DNA of 64,000 bases from Candidatus Sumerlaea chitinivorans (lineage in GTDB: Bacteria; Sumerlaeota; Sumerlaeia; Sumerlaeales; Sumerlaeaceae): NCBI GenBank assembly GCA_003290465.1, contig CP030759.1, forward strand, positions 1,393,144 to 1,457,143, written 5' to 3'. Under the pieces are notes generated by a model that was given only the letters and a program-made list of their open reading frames with translations, made no database searches and had not been told where the DNA came from. Shown in pieces: positions 45,502 to 55,398 of the stretch. Every line of letters begins with the position of its first letter. Positions within the stretch are counted from its first letter, which is position 1. The translations under genes were made by a program, and so were the position numbers.

Positions 45502-47616
45502 TTAGTTGGGGCCGGCTGCACCCCCAGTGAGAATCGTGCTTGTGACTCGGTCAAAAACCTGGGTGAGAGGGCGCGTCGAAGTGAGATCTAAGCGCCCCGG
45601 AATGGGTTGAGCAAGTTCCGCCAGCATGTGGCTGACCTCCTTGGGGAGGTCGGGAGATGAGGCTGTACTCTCGCCTTGTTTGAAAAAAGCAATCACCGCA
45701 CGCGCAGCTGCATCTTGCGGCGCGCCTTCCAACGCTTGCTCTGCAAAAGTACGCGCTGCCACTCGGTCCCCGTTGCGCATTAGCAACATAGCGAGATTTG
45801 CCGAGGCCCGGACGTCCGACGGGTTTGCGCGCAAGACATGAAGGTAGAGTTCTGCGGCCTCTTGAAAAAGCTGTAGCTTCTCGCAAACCACTGCAAGATT
45901 GTTGTAAGCGCGCAGACCTGCGGGTTCGACTTGAATCGCGCGCATGTACGACTCTGCAGCCTTCGCCAAATTGCCGCGCGCAAGCGAAGCGTTGCCTAGC
46001 ACCAGATAAGCGAGCGCGAGGTTTGAATCCGCCGCAATAGCCTTTTCGGCGTAAGCCTCAGCCTCTGCAGGATGTTTGTTCTCTAATGAGGCGATCGCCA
46101 AAAGTACCCACTCCGCTGCGGGCGAGCCGGTTGCGCGGATTCCTGTTCCGAGTGGTTGGTCGTCACTCCATCGGAAATCGATTTGCGGCCATGCATAGCA
46201 CGAGAGGCTCCCAACAAGAAGCACAAGCGCGACAGATTTTGCCACGTTGAGCCAAGCTCGGTTTGCAAGCGCCGATCCAAGAAATTCCACACCCAGCCCC
46301 GCGAAGATGAAAAGAGGCGGCAAAAGCGGCAAGCGGAGGCGGCCTGCAACGAAGAACATGAGAACACTAACGCCCGCGAGCCCCATGTAGAGGAGGAGCC
46401 AGCGCAGCTTCGGAGAGCGCCTCACTCCAGCGTGCGTGAGTCCCAAAATCGCAAGCGCCAGAACAAGGGCATAATTCACAGGCAATAGGCGCAAGACCAG
46501 TGACTCATTCGCACGAGCAAAACCAAAGTCGCGGTTATTGCGCACCTCATGATTGTTAAAAAGAGCTATCAGTTTTCTGGCGTAGAGTCGCGCGGCCTCC
46601 CATGGGTGTTCGAGAAGGTAGCGAAGCGCTTTACGATACCAATACGCAGAAAGCTCCGACGGGCGAGGAGCGGGGTCGCCAGCGTAGAATCGCAGGAGGC
46701 CTTGCTGGGTCCCGTACTGATCCACAAAATACCCAAGCTTGGCGTACTCTTCAACCGTGTCGCGGTACTCGTTCCCTTGTTCCGTCAGCTTCGGTAGCGT
46801 GACGTTGGTGCCATTTGCTGAAGGATTGTTGCCGATCCAGAAATTGATCCCACCTTGCGTGCAGATGAGCGCCGGATCGCCTTTGCGCACATTGTAGAGC
46901 GTGGGCATTCCTACAAGGATGCTAAATGGCAGGCACGCCGCAAGCAGCCACACAATCGGGAAACTGTTCAAACGACGGCGAAATAGGACAATCACACCCG
47001 CGACAATCATAGGGCCGCAAATCAAGAGTGCATTTGGCCGGGTAATTGCAGCGAGCCCTCCCAGTAGGCCAACGTACAAGGCAGGTCGAATTGAGGTGGC
47101 CTCAAGCGATCGAAGGAAGAGAACGAGAAAAGCGGTAAGCAAGAAGAGAAAAACTGTATCGTTCAAAACTTCCGCCTCGTAAAACACAAGCGGACCGTAG
47201 AGAGCGGCGAGTAACCCCGCCGCTACCCCTCCGGCGAAGGTTCCACACTGGATGCCAAGGAACGCAATTAGCACGCAGAACGCAGCGCCGAGCATTAGTT
47301 GGATCAACGGCGCAAGAATTAGTGCGGACGAACCGGCAAGCTTGTAGAGCACCCCTAAAAACAAGGTGTAGAGTGGAGGGCGAAAAAGACTCTCCGGGCC
47401 GAGTCCGCTCCCTTGGGCCCAGCGTTGCGCGGCATCAAACCACCATCGGCTGTCAAGGAGGGGAGCACCAAAATACGGTTTGGTTGAAAGCTCGTAATAG
47501 TAGGCAAGACGCACGACGAGCGCAACCGATCCAACGAGCAAGAGCACCCTGCGAATAAGCGTGGGATCGGGTCTCAGCGTCGGAACATCAATATCGTTGG
47601 GTTCAGCAGTTTTCAC
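45502..47616 (-). CDS. Polytopic membrane glycosyltransferase (PMT_2/GT39-like) with C-terminal TPR repeats
   Basis: A 704-residue protein. Residues 25-480 hold about 11 membrane helices; the periplasmic loop after the first, YYYELSTKPYFGAPLLDSRW then GLGPESLFRPPLYTLFLGVL, resembles the PMT_2 donor/acceptor site. From about 505 to 650 come four TPR-like repeats (ALAYLVLGNASLARGNLAKA, RAYNNLAVVCEKLQLFQEAA and ASANLAMLLMRNGDRVAART). Such fusions are frequent in planctomycete-like and other uncultured bacteria. The acceptor is unknown. The start is GTG 47616, overlapping the dnaE stop by four bases (GTGA). Confidence 0.8.
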   Translation of the reverse strand: MKTAEPNDIDVPTLRPDPTLIRRVLLLVGSVALVVRLAYYYELSTKPYFGAPLLDSRWWFDAAQRWAQGSGLGPESLFRPPLYTLFLGVLYKLAGSSALILAPLIQLMLGAAFCVLIAFLGIQCGTFAGGVAAGLLAALYGPLVFYEAEVLNDTVFLFLLTAFLVLFLRSLEATSIRPALYVGLLGGLAAITRPNALLICGPMIVAGVIVLFRRRLNSFPIVWLLAACLPFSILVGMPTLYNVRKGDPALICTQGGINFWIGNNPSANGTNVTLPKLTEQGNEYRDTVEEYAKLGYFVDQYGTQQGLLRFYAGDPAPRPSELSAYWYRKALRYLLEHPWEAARLYARKLIALFNNHEVRNNRDFGFARANESLVLRLLPVNYALVLALAILGLTHAGVRRSPKLRWLLLYMGLAGVSVLMFFVAGRLRLPLLPPLFIFAGLGVEFLGSALANRAWLNVAKSVALVLLVGSLSCYAWPQIDFRWSDDQPLGTGIRATGSPAAEWVLLAIASLENKHPAEAEAYAEKAIAADSNLALAYLVLGNASLARGNLAKAAESYMRAIQVEPAGLRAYNNLAVVCEKLQLFQEAAELYLHVLRANPSDVRASANLAMLLMRNGDRVAARTFAEQALEGAPQDAAARAVIAFFKQGESTASSPDLPKEVSHMLAELAQPIPGRLDLTSTRPLTQVFDRVTSTILTGGAAGPN

Positions 47617-50600
47617 CGGCCGTTCTCCATTGAGAAGCGTAGCCTCCGCACGCCGGGAATTCGCTTGATCTCGGTCATCAGTTCATTGGTCACTCGGACA
47701 CGAAAAGTCCGCGGCAGCGCGACGATCAGTTGACCACGATCAAGCTGAAGGGTCAATCGCACGTCACGCTTTCCGCGGTGAGCTTGCAGGAGTTGCCGGA
47801 GGGTCGACAGAAAGGTGTCAGGAACCGTGGCATAGTCGGCGAAGATTTCGAAAATGTAGTCGGCTTTTTCTCTGACCTCGTCGATTGCCTGCACTTGCTT
47901 CACAAGGATCTTCGGGACATCGTCTCGAATGTTTACGCGACCGTTGATCAGGAGGACGTTCTCGGGAACAACATACTCGCGAAATTTTTCAAAGGCATCG
48001 TGGAAGAAAATGGCTTCAGCGGTCGCGTCGAGATCGAGAATCTGAACGAATGCCATATCGCGGCCATTCCGGTCCTTCTTTTTTACGACCTCGCCAATCA
48101 TGGCAACCACGTTGACCTCGTCGCCATCGCGACGCTTGGGAAGATGGGCGAGGGAACAATTCCCAAATGCCGTCTGATCGCACTGATATGCATCCATAGG
48201 ATGTCCCGAGATGTAATAACCGAGCAGCTCCTTCTCGGCACGCAACTTTTCTAACTGGGGCATTTCTGGAACATCTCTCAAGAGGCCAAGCGCGGATGGA
48301 CCACGCCCTGCCCCCTCTTCGCTTTCGCCCATGATCTCAAAAAGGCTTATTTGCCCAAGATCGCGCTCTCGTTGGCGCTCTTGGGCAACCTCGATCACCT
48401 TCTCGTATCCGTCGAGTAACTGAGCCCGCGTGTGACGGAGGGAATCAAAAGCGCCTGCGCGAATCAAACATTCGATCGTCCGGCTATTGAGCACTCGCAG
48501 ATCCACCCGGTTACAGAAATCCTCGAAATCTTGGAATCGGCCACCACGGTTGCGTGCCGCGAGGATCGCCTCCACGACGCCCTCGCCGATGTTTTTGATT
48601 GCAGCCAGTCCATAGCGAATGTTGCCGCCACACACTGCGAACTCTTTTTCGGACTCGTTCACATCAGGACCTAAAACACTCACGCCGAGGTCGCGTGCTT
48701 CGGCGAAGTACTTCATCATTTCCTCAACCTTACCGCCAATCGCATTCGTCATGAGTGCGGCAAGATATTCGATCGGATAGTGGGCCTTGAGGTAGGCTGT
48801 TCGGTAGGAGATGACTGCGTAAGCTGCTGAATGCGATTTATTGAATCCGTAGCCCGCGAAGTGTTCAATTTTGGCAAAGATCCGTTCGGCAAGCTCGGCA
48901 TCCACCCCATTTGCCACCGCGCCTTGGACAAAGCGCTCGCGCATCTTGTCCATGACATCCTTTTTCTTTTTCCCCATGGCGCGTCGCATGAGGTCTGCTT
49001 CACCCAGCGTGAAACCGGCCAACACTTGGGCAATCTGCATGACTTGCTCTTGATAGAGAATGATCCCGTAAGTTTCGCGCAGAATTGGCTCAATGAGTGG
49101 GTGGTCGTAGGTTGGCTCTTTTTCCCCGTGCTTGCACTGGACGTACTCGATATGCATGTTGGCTCCAAGGGGGCCCGGCCGATAGAGGGCGAGTAGCGCG
49201 ACGAGGTCCTCGAAACGTGAAGGTTTCATCATTCGCACGAGGTTCGTCATGCCCTCAGATTCCAACTGAAAGACACCAAGGGTGCGCCCCGATGCGAGCA
49301 ACTCGTAGGTTTTGCGATCGGACAGGCCAATCTTCTGCCAGTCAATTTCCACGCCGTGATTTTTGCGGATGGCCATGAGGGTGTTTTGGATGATCGTGAG
49401 GTTTTTTAGGCCAAGAAAGTCCATTTTCAAAAGGCCAAGCCTCTCGATCACGTTCATGGTAAATTGGGTGGCCACGTCGTTTGAGTCGGGGGCTTTGTAA
49501 ACAGGAACAATGTCCGTGATGTCGCGATCGCAAATCACAATCCCAGCGGCGTGCGTGCTGGCATGGCGCACCATCCCCTCGAGTTTCCGAATGTAATCAA
49601 GGATCTGGCGAACCTCGGGATCGTTATCGTACTCAGCCTTTAGCTCAGGGGTCTCACGTAAGGCACGGTCAATGCCCTTCTCGCCTTTTTCGGGCTTGAG
49701 CATTTTAGGGACAAGGTTGGCCAATTTGTTTACTTTCACCGGGGCAACGCCCATCACCCGGCCAACATCGCGGATTGCAGCTCGTGGCTGAAGAGTCCCA
49801 AACGTAATAATCTGGGCCACCCGGTTTTCACCGTATGTGTTTCGCACGTACTCAATCACACGCCCGCGATTCTCGAAGCAAAAATCCACGTCTATATCGG
49901 GCATCGAGATGCGTTCAGGATTGAGAAATCGCTCAAATAGGAGCCCATGCTCGATCGGGTCGATATCCGTAATCTCTAAACAATAAGCGACAAGGGAACC
50001 GGCGGCACTTCCACGGCCGGGGCCAACGGGGATGCCGTTGACCTTTGCGTAACGAATAAAGTCCCAGACAATGAGGAAGTAGGACGCGAAGCCCATCTTG
50101 ACGATGGTGTTGAGCTCATGCTCCAGCCGCTCAATATGTTGTTGAGTTGGCGTGCCGTAGCGTCTGAGGAGTCCGTCGAATGCTAACTGCCGCAGGTATT
50201 CTTCGGGCGACACACCGCCGGGCGTTCGAAACTGTGGCACGTAGCTTTTTCCTTCGAGGTCGAACTTGACGTTGCAGCGCTCAGCAATAGCCAACGTCTC
50301 GCGGCAGGCCTCCGGGAAATCTCGAAAAACCGCGTACATCTCCTCCGGAGTTTTCACGTAGAATTCTTCGGCTTCGTACTTCATCCGGTTGGGGTCCTGC
50401 AACGTGCGGCCCGTCTGGATGCAGAGCAATACATCATGAAATGCAGCATCCTCGCGCTGCAAATAATGGGCATCGTTTGTGGCGATGGTTTTGACCCCCA
50501 TGTCGCGGGCCATTTTGACCAGGACGGGTAGGACCCTGCGCTGCTGTTCGATGCCATGGTCCATGAGCTCGATATAGAATCGGTCCCTACCGAAAATATC

Positions 50601-51098
50601 GATAAACTGGCCCAAATACGTTTTGGCGCGTTGCTCGTCCTCCTCGAGCAGCGACTCCGGGATCAGGCCTTTAAGGCAACCGCTCGTTGCAATAAGGCCA
50701 GCGTTGTATTGCGCAAGCACTTCAAAATCGATCCGGGGCTTATAGTAGTACCCTTCCAGGAATCCGATCGAAGAAAGCTTGCAGAGGTTGCGGTATCCTT
50801 CTTCGTTTTCGGCCAGCAGCAGAATATGATTTGCGGACGTCCGGACTCCAGCTTCATTTCGGCTTCGACGCCCCTTCGCCGCGATATATAGTTCAGCTCC
50901 AATGATGGGCTTTACGCCAGCATCGCAACATGCCTGATAAAATTCAATCGCTGCAAACAAGTTGCCGTGATCGGTACACGCGACGGCCGGCATGCCGGTT
51001 TTTGCGACATACTCCGCGAGCTCCTTTACCCGGCAAGCGCCATCGAGCAAACTATATTCTGTGTGGAGATGGAGATGGACAAACTCTGGCTTACCCAA
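47613..51098 (-). CDS. dnaE: DNA polymerase III alpha subunit
   Basis: An 1161-residue replicative polymerase. The PHP domain opens with FVHLHLHTEYSLLDG; the palm has the catalytic acidic motif SMPDIDVDFCFENR and GPGRGSAAGSLVAYCL. The fingers and the tandem HhH region (DLMRRAMGKKKKDVMDKM, GYGFNKSHSAAYAVISY) follow, then an OB domain near 985-1060 (VNVVAMIGEVVKKKDRNGRD). No exonuclease is fused, so this is DnaE1-type. The start is TTG 51098 with AGGAAGG six bases upstream, normal for the family N-terminus. Confidence 0.97.
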   Translation of the reverse strand: MGKPEFVHLHLHTEYSLLDGACRVKELAEYVAKTGMPAVACTDHGNLFAAIEFYQACCDAGVKPIIGAELYIAAKGRRSRNEAGVRTSANHILLLAENEEGYRNLCKLSSIGFLEGYYYKPRIDFEVLAQYNAGLIATSGCLKGLIPESLLEEDEQRAKTYLGQFIDIFGRDRFYIELMDHGIEQQRRVLPVLVKMARDMGVKTIATNDAHYLQREDAAFHDVLLCIQTGRTLQDPNRMKYEAEEFYVKTPEEMYAVFRDFPEACRETLAIAERCNVKFDLEGKSYVPQFRTPGGVSPEEYLRQLAFDGLLRRYGTPTQQHIERLEHELNTIVKMGFASYFLIVWDFIRYAKVNGIPVGPGRGSAAGSLVAYCLEITDIDPIEHGLLFERFLNPERISMPDIDVDFCFENRGRVIEYVRNTYGENRVAQIITFGTLQPRAAIRDVGRVMGVAPVKVNKLANLVPKMLKPEKGEKGIDRALRETPELKAEYDNDPEVRQILDYIRKLEGMVRHASTHAAGIVICDRDITDIVPVYKAPDSNDVATQFTMNVIERLGLLKMDFLGLKNLTIIQNTLMAIRKNHGVEIDWQKIGLSDRKTYELLASGRTLGVFQLESEGMTNLVRMMKPSRFEDLVALLALYRPGPLGANMHIEYVQCKHGEKEPTYDHPLIEPILRETYGIILYQEQVMQIAQVLAGFTLGEADLMRRAMGKKKKDVMDKMRERFVQGAVANGVDAELAERIFAKIEHFAGYGFNKSHSAAYAVISYRTAYLKAHYPIEYLAALMTNAIGGKVEEMMKYFAEARDLGVSVLGPDVNESEKEFAVCGGNIRYGLAAIKNIGEGVVEAILAARNRGGRFQDFEDFCNRVDLRVLNSRTIECLIRAGAFDSLRHTRAQLLDGYEKVIEVAQERQRERDLGQISLFEIMGESEEGAGRGPSALGLLRDVPEMPQLEKLRAEKELLGYYISGHPMDAYQCDQTAFGNCSLAHLPKRRDGDEVNVVAMIGEVVKKKDRNGRDMAFVQILDLDATAEAIFFHDAFEKFREYVVPENVLLINGRVNIRDDVPKILVKQVQAIDEVREKADYIFEIFADYATVPDTFLSTLRQLLQAHRGKRDVRLTLQLDRGQLIVALPRTFRVRVTNELMTEIKRIPGVRRLRFSMENGR

Positions 51099-51259
51099 CT
51101 TCTGCCTTCCTAACTTTTGAGAGGTGTTGCACAGGCAACATACAGCAGACGACTCAAGATTTCACAAAAGCAAGTTGGGAGTTTTTCCCTACCCTAGGGA
51201 GCAGAACATAAAACGGGTTGCATTTCCGGTTCGGTACCATTCATCTCAGCGACTTGCAT

Positions 51260-51985
51260 ATGAATACGCTCACAGAATTTGAATCACTGATTGCTGCTCA
51301 GACTGCACTTGCGGCCTATCCACCGGAAGTTCGTCAGAAGCTTGCGGTTTTACTTAGCTTTTTATTGGAGCGGAACCAACAGATCAACCTCACTGCGATT
51401 CGGGAACCCGAAGCCATTATTTTGTACCACTATGTGGATTCTTTGGAGTTAGCTCACGCCGTGCCTGATTTTCTGACTGCAAAAGCGGCAGCGGATATAG
51501 GATCTGGGGCGGGATTCCCTGTCCTCCCTCTTGCCCTCGTCGCCCCGGCCTGTCATTGGTACGCTATAGAATCAGTAGGCAAGAAAGCAGCGTTCATTCG
51601 TGAAGCAGCTAACTTGCTCGAGCTTTCCAACGTAACCGTCGTAAGCAAGCGAGCCGAAGACTTTGCTCATGGACCGCAACGCGGAATATTGGACTTGGTC
51701 ACTGCGCGTGCGGTGGGGTGTTTTGCGGGATTGTGTGAGGTTGGCCTCCCAATGTTAAGGCAAGGAGGCAAGCTTGTGCTCTACAAGACGGCTTCTTCGC
51801 ATTCGGAGGTTGCGCGTTCGGCAAAGGCACTCGAAATCCTTGGTGGAGAACTCGTGGCGGAGCACTCCTACCGACTTACGGGGGATCGCCAAGATCGGGT
51901 TTTGTATGTTGTCGAACGGGTAAAAGAAGTGCCGGCAAAATACCCTCGGCCTGCTGGTGAACCTTTCAGAAAACGGCTGGCGTAG
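51260..51985 (+). CDS. rsmG: 16S rRNA (guanine527-N7)-methyltransferase
   Basis: A 241-residue SAM-dependent methyltransferase modifying G527 in the decoding region of 16S rRNA. RNQQINLTAIREPEAIILYH, YVDSLELAHAV, the SAM loop AADIGSGAGFPVLPLAL and LDLVTARAVGCFAGL are typical RsmG motifs. ATG 51260 fits the family start; no clear Shine-Dalgarno is visible, and TTG 51218 in the same frame is possible. It is divergent from dnaE and not near gidA or parA as in many genomes. Confidence 0.92.
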   Translation: MNTLTEFESLIAAQTALAAYPPEVRQKLAVLLSFLLERNQQINLTAIREPEAIILYHYVDSLELAHAVPDFLTAKAAADIGSGAGFPVLPLALVAPACHWYAIESVGKKAAFIREAANLLELSNVTVVSKRAEDFAHGPQRGILDLVTARAVGCFAGLCEVGLPMLRQGGKLVLYKTASSHSEVARSAKALEILGGELVAEHSYRLTGDRQDRVLYVVERVKEVPAKYPRPAGEPFRKRLA

Positions 51986-52037
51986 AGATTGCGATGGTTG
52001 ACACGTACTAAAATCCGTCCAGTAGTCAGCGATAGCC

Positions 52038-53276
52038 ATGCGACGAACCCGAGTCTTACACATAACTCCCAGTGTCCGGATGCTGGGCGCACGCCGAAGT
52101 CTCTTGACGCTTGTTAAGGAGATTGCTGGCACGCGTTACGAACCCTTGGTGCTGGTGCCGTCCCGTGGCGCCCTGACAGATCAGCTGGATCGCCGACGTC
52201 TCCCCTACCGTGTACTCAAGCTCCCGCCGTGGCGCAAAGGAACAGCATGGTTGCAAATGCTTCCCCGCCTTCATGCCCTACGGCGTCTATGCCGCGAAGA
52301 GAAAATTGGGTTGATTCATTGCAATGAGATTTATCCGAACCCTCATGCGGTTGTGGCTACTGCCCGTGGGAGCTTGGTCGGCGAAAGCTTTGGCGCTCTT
52401 CTGAGTTGCCGCCGGTTCTCGTCGCCCACGCTGCCCATTGTCACCCACATGCGACTTTCCGTGACGGAGCGAATGGTGCGGAATTACCTGCTGGCGGAGG
52501 CGTCGCGCATCGTGGCGGTCTCGCACGGTGCAGCACATGATTTCGACCCGTTCCCATGGAAGGAAAGCAAAGTTCGAGTCGTTTACAACGGAGTCGATTT
52601 CGAGGAATTCGAACTGGCTCTGGCCCGGCGCAAGTTCATTCGCGCAAGTTTGGGGTATCAGGAAAGCGATTTTGTGATAGGGCAAGTCGGCCTGCTTATG
52701 CCCCGCAAGCGTCCGTGGTTTCTGATCGAGGCAGCCCCGCGGCTGCGCGAGCGCATTCCCAATTTGCGCATTCTCTTCGTAGGCGAGACCAGTCCCGGTC
52801 ACGAGGGGTATCTTGGGGAGCTTGAGCACCTCGCGCGCGATCGAGGAGTATCCGACATCATCCGCTTCCTGCCATTTCAGGACTGGATCGCGGATGTGTT
52901 TGCTGCTCTCGACCTTCATGTGCTGCTTAGCAACGACGAAGGATTTGGACGCGTCGTGGTGGAAGCGGCTGCAGTACGAATCCCAACGGTTGCAAGTAAC
53001 GTCGGCGGCATCCCCGAATTGATTCGCCACGGAGAAACCGGCTACCTCCTCGGAGGGGACCGGGCCGCCGATGACAACGCGTTCCGGGCATGCCTCGATC
53101 AGTTCGTGGCTGCGGTCGAGGAACTTGCCCGAAATACAGAGCTACGAGCTCGCATGGGGGCGGCCGCTTACGAATATGCCAAGCGACAGTTCTCGCCAGA
53201 GGTATACGCGCACCAGATGATGCGAGTCTTTGATGAGGCCATCGAGGAATTTGAAGCCTCTCTCCCGCCTTGGTAA
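52038..53276 (+). CDS. GT4-family glycosyltransferase
   Basis: A 412-residue GT-B enzyme. The N-terminal acceptor domain opens with RVLHITPSVRMLGARRSLLT; the donor domain has VRVVYNGVDFEEFELA, IGQVGLLMPRKRPWFLIEAA, FLPFQDWIADVFAALDLHVL and the nucleotide-sugar Glu motif SNDEGFGRVVVEAAAVRIPT. Such enzymes add hexoses in LPS, capsule or glycolipid synthesis. Donor and acceptor cannot be told. It is 52 bases after rsmG and ends in a strong terminator. Confidence 0.87.
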   Translation: MRRTRVLHITPSVRMLGARRSLLTLVKEIAGTRYEPLVLVPSRGALTDQLDRRRLPYRVLKLPPWRKGTAWLQMLPRLHALRRLCREEKIGLIHCNEIYPNPHAVVATARGSLVGESFGALLSCRRFSSPTLPIVTHMRLSVTERMVRNYLLAEASRIVAVSHGAAHDFDPFPWKESKVRVVYNGVDFEEFELALARRKFIRASLGYQESDFVIGQVGLLMPRKRPWFLIEAAPRLRERIPNLRILFVGETSPGHEGYLGELEHLARDRGVSDIIRFLPFQDWIADVFAALDLHVLLSNDEGFGRVVVEAAAVRIPTVASNVGGIPELIRHGETGYLLGGDRAADDNAFRACLDQFVAAVEELARNTELRARMGAAAYEYAKRQFSPEVYAHQMMRVFDEAIEEFEASLPPW

Positions 53277-53287
53277 ACCAGCATCTG

Positions 53288-53324
53288 CCCCGCGCAGCAC
53301 CGCCATTCGGTAATCTGCGCGGGG
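53288..53324 (+). terminator. Terminator between convergent GT4 and nuoD genes
   Basis: CCCCGCGCAG (53288-53297) pairs with CTGCGCGGGG (53315-53324), with a nested ACCG/CGGT stem in the loop, followed by TCGTTCTGCTT. It is 11 bases after the GT4 stop and 18 before the nuoD stop, so it may serve both strands. Confidence 0.78.
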
Positions 53325-53341
53325 TCGTTCTGCTTACCTCG

Positions 53342-54475
53342 TTAGCGGTCGCACTCGCCAAGAACGATATCTATGGAGCCAATGATTGCCACCACGTCCG
53401 CGATCAGGCAATCACGCACGATCTCACTGAGTACACTGAGATTGCAGAAGCTGGGGCCACGAATCCGGCACCGATAGGGCTTTTTCTCACCCGTCGAAAC
53501 AATGTAGAATGCCAGCTCGCCGCGTGGATTCTCTGCCCCAAAGTACACCTCGCCCGCTGGTGGTTTCACCACCCGGAGCACCTTTGGATTTTGCACGGGT
53601 CCTTCCGGCAGTTTCTCGAGTGCCTGACGAATGATTCGGCAGCTCTGCTTCATCTCTGCCATGCGAACCCAATAGCGATCCCAGCAATCTCCTACCGTCC
53701 CCATGCGCCCCTCTCCCACCGGGATGTCGAATTCAAACTGATCGTAGACCGAGTATGGCCGCGCACGGCGGAGATCGTAGGCGATGCCGCTACCCCGCAA
53801 GCAAGGACCGGTGAGACCGTAGGCAACCGCTATATCAGGCGGAATCACGCCTATATTTGCAGTCCGCTGGATGAAAATCTCGTTTTCCGTAAGAAGCTGG
53901 TTGTATTCCTCCCACCGATGCTCGAAGTCATCGAGGAACTCTTCGATCATCCGAATCGTTTCGGCATCAAGGTCCCGCATCACCCCACCAATCCTCCCGT
54001 AGGAGTAGGTGAGGCGTGCACCACAGAGGCGTTCAAAGATATCCAGAATCTTCTCGCGCTCACGGAATGCGTAGAGAAAGGGAGTGAAGGCGCCAAGGTC
54101 GAGTCCATAGGTACCGAACGCGACAAGGTGAGAAGCAATTCGTTGAAGCTCGGCGACGATTACGCGAATGTACTCAGCTCGAATGGGGACCTCGTAGCCC
54201 GCAAGCTTCTCCACCGCCCAGCAGAAAGCGAAGTTGTTCGACATGCTGGCGAGGTAATCGAGGCGGTCGGTGTACGGGATAAACTGCGGGTAGGTTACCG
54301 CCTCGGCACATTTTTCCTTGCACCGATGAAGATAGCCGATATGGGGGACCGCCGAGCGGACAATCTCTCCATCCGTGCGGACAACGACTCGCAGCACTCC
54401 ATGCGTAGAGGGGTGCTGCGGCCCCATGTTGACGATCATTTCGTCTGTTTTCAGAAAACTCACGTCGCTGGCCAT
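53342..54475 (-). CDS. nuoD: NADH-quinone oxidoreductase subunit D
   Basis: A 377-residue 49-kDa-type subunit that lines the quinone pocket of complex I. It opens with MIVNMGPQHPSTHGVLRVVV, followed by IGYLHRCKEKCAEAVTYPQF, and ends LSEIVRDCLIADVVAIIGSIDIVLGECDR, the normal NuoD end. No other nuo gene lies in the window, so this subunit is separated from its usual cluster or the cluster is split. A second long open frame on the opposite strand here is a shadow. Confidence 0.95.
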   Translation of the reverse strand: MASDVSFLKTDEMIVNMGPQHPSTHGVLRVVVRTDGEIVRSAVPHIGYLHRCKEKCAEAVTYPQFIPYTDRLDYLASMSNNFAFCWAVEKLAGYEVPIRAEYIRVIVAELQRIASHLVAFGTYGLDLGAFTPFLYAFREREKILDIFERLCGARLTYSYGRIGGVMRDLDAETIRMIEEFLDDFEHRWEEYNQLLTENEIFIQRTANIGVIPPDIAVAYGLTGPCLRGSGIAYDLRRARPYSVYDQFEFDIPVGEGRMGTVGDCWDRYWVRMAEMKQSCRIIRQALEKLPEGPVQNPKVLRVVKPPAGEVYFGAENPRGELAFYIVSTGEKKPYRCRIRGPSFCNLSVLSEIVRDCLIADVVAIIGSIDIVLGECDR

Positions 54476-54661
54476 GATGTCTCAACTTACAGTCAGCTTG
54501 CGCTTTCCACTCGCAACGGTTTTTCAATAAAGGGCCGAAAAACCCCACTCAACGCGTTGCGACGCCGGTCGTGAATCGTGATCTCGCGAATATGCGGCTT
54601 GACACGATGCAAGCACGGGGACCAAAGTGCCACCAACTTCCACCCGCAAGGAGATACAGCC

Positions 54662-55207
54662 ATGTTTAGTCTGCCAAGTGCCCCACCTTGGGAAGGTATG
54701 CACCCTTTAGTTGTTCACTTTCCTATCGCCCTTCTCATGGTTTCCCCAATCCTAATTCTCATAGGACTTCTTTGGGCTCGCCATCGCACAGGCATGCTTA
54801 CGGCGGCTCTGATTGTGATGGCGTTAGGCACACTTGAGAGTTTTGTGGCTGTGGCGACAGGCGAAGCGGCGGGACAGTTTGTGGATCGAAGCGTCCCAGC
54901 CATCGAACAAGTGCTCGAAGAACACGAAGAACTGGGCGAAACCACTCGAAATGTTTTCACTGCCCTCACGGTTATTTACGCGGCTCTAATTGTGCTGCCA
55001 TGGGGCGTTGAGAAGTGGCGGGGGAGGCCGATTCCCATTCGTCCATGGCTTGGTGCTTTGATTCTTTACCTTGCGGTCTACGGAGTTGCGTTGCTCCTCT
55101 TGGCGAACACAGCGCATTTAGGTGGCCGACTTGTTCACGAATTTGGTGTTCGTGCCCAATTCAAGTCCGAGGCGCCGCCCCATCAGGTAGAAGAGAGCGA
55201 AGAATAA
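54662..55207 (+). CDS. DUF2231-family four-helix membrane protein
   Basis: A 181-residue protein from ATG 54662 with AAGGAG eight bases upstream. WEGMHPLVVHFPIALLMVSP contains the HPxxVHFPIAL motif of DUF2231, whose His residues may bind haem or metal. Four hydrophobic helices lie at about 18-42, 48-68, 100-120 and 130-150. A Glu-rich loop (EQVLEEHEELGETT) separates helices two and three. Function unknown; the family is often near redox genes, and here it is divergent from nuoD. Confidence 0.75.
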   Translation: MFSLPSAPPWEGMHPLVVHFPIALLMVSPILILIGLLWARHRTGMLTAALIVMALGTLESFVAVATGEAAGQFVDRSVPAIEQVLEEHEELGETTRNVFTALTVIYAALIVLPWGVEKWRGRPIPIRPWLGALILYLAVYGVALLLLANTAHLGGRLVHEFGVRAQFKSEAPPHQVEESEE

Positions 55208-55398
55208 CAAATGCAACCGCCGGCATGAACGCCCCCGGTTTTGGTTGGATGAAACCCCGTGCATATCGCACAGTCACTTGCTGCAGAAACTGCTGTGCCT
55301 CGTGAGCCGGGGTCCGTCCCACGCCAACGGAACCGGAGAAGCGTTGGCAAGGTCGACGGGCATTGTGCCCAAGACTGCCTAACTCAAATGTCAGCCCC

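Noticed and set aside
53270-54574. 434-codon open frame on the plus strand opposite nuoD
   Set aside because: It is exactly antisense to a clearly conserved NuoD, and its translation is rich in His, Arg and Pro with no recognisable motif. A shadow of codon bias.
55208-55398. Short AACCG/CGGTT hairpin with TTTT after the DUF2231 gene
   Set aside because: Five base pairs with a long loop; not convincing as a terminator.
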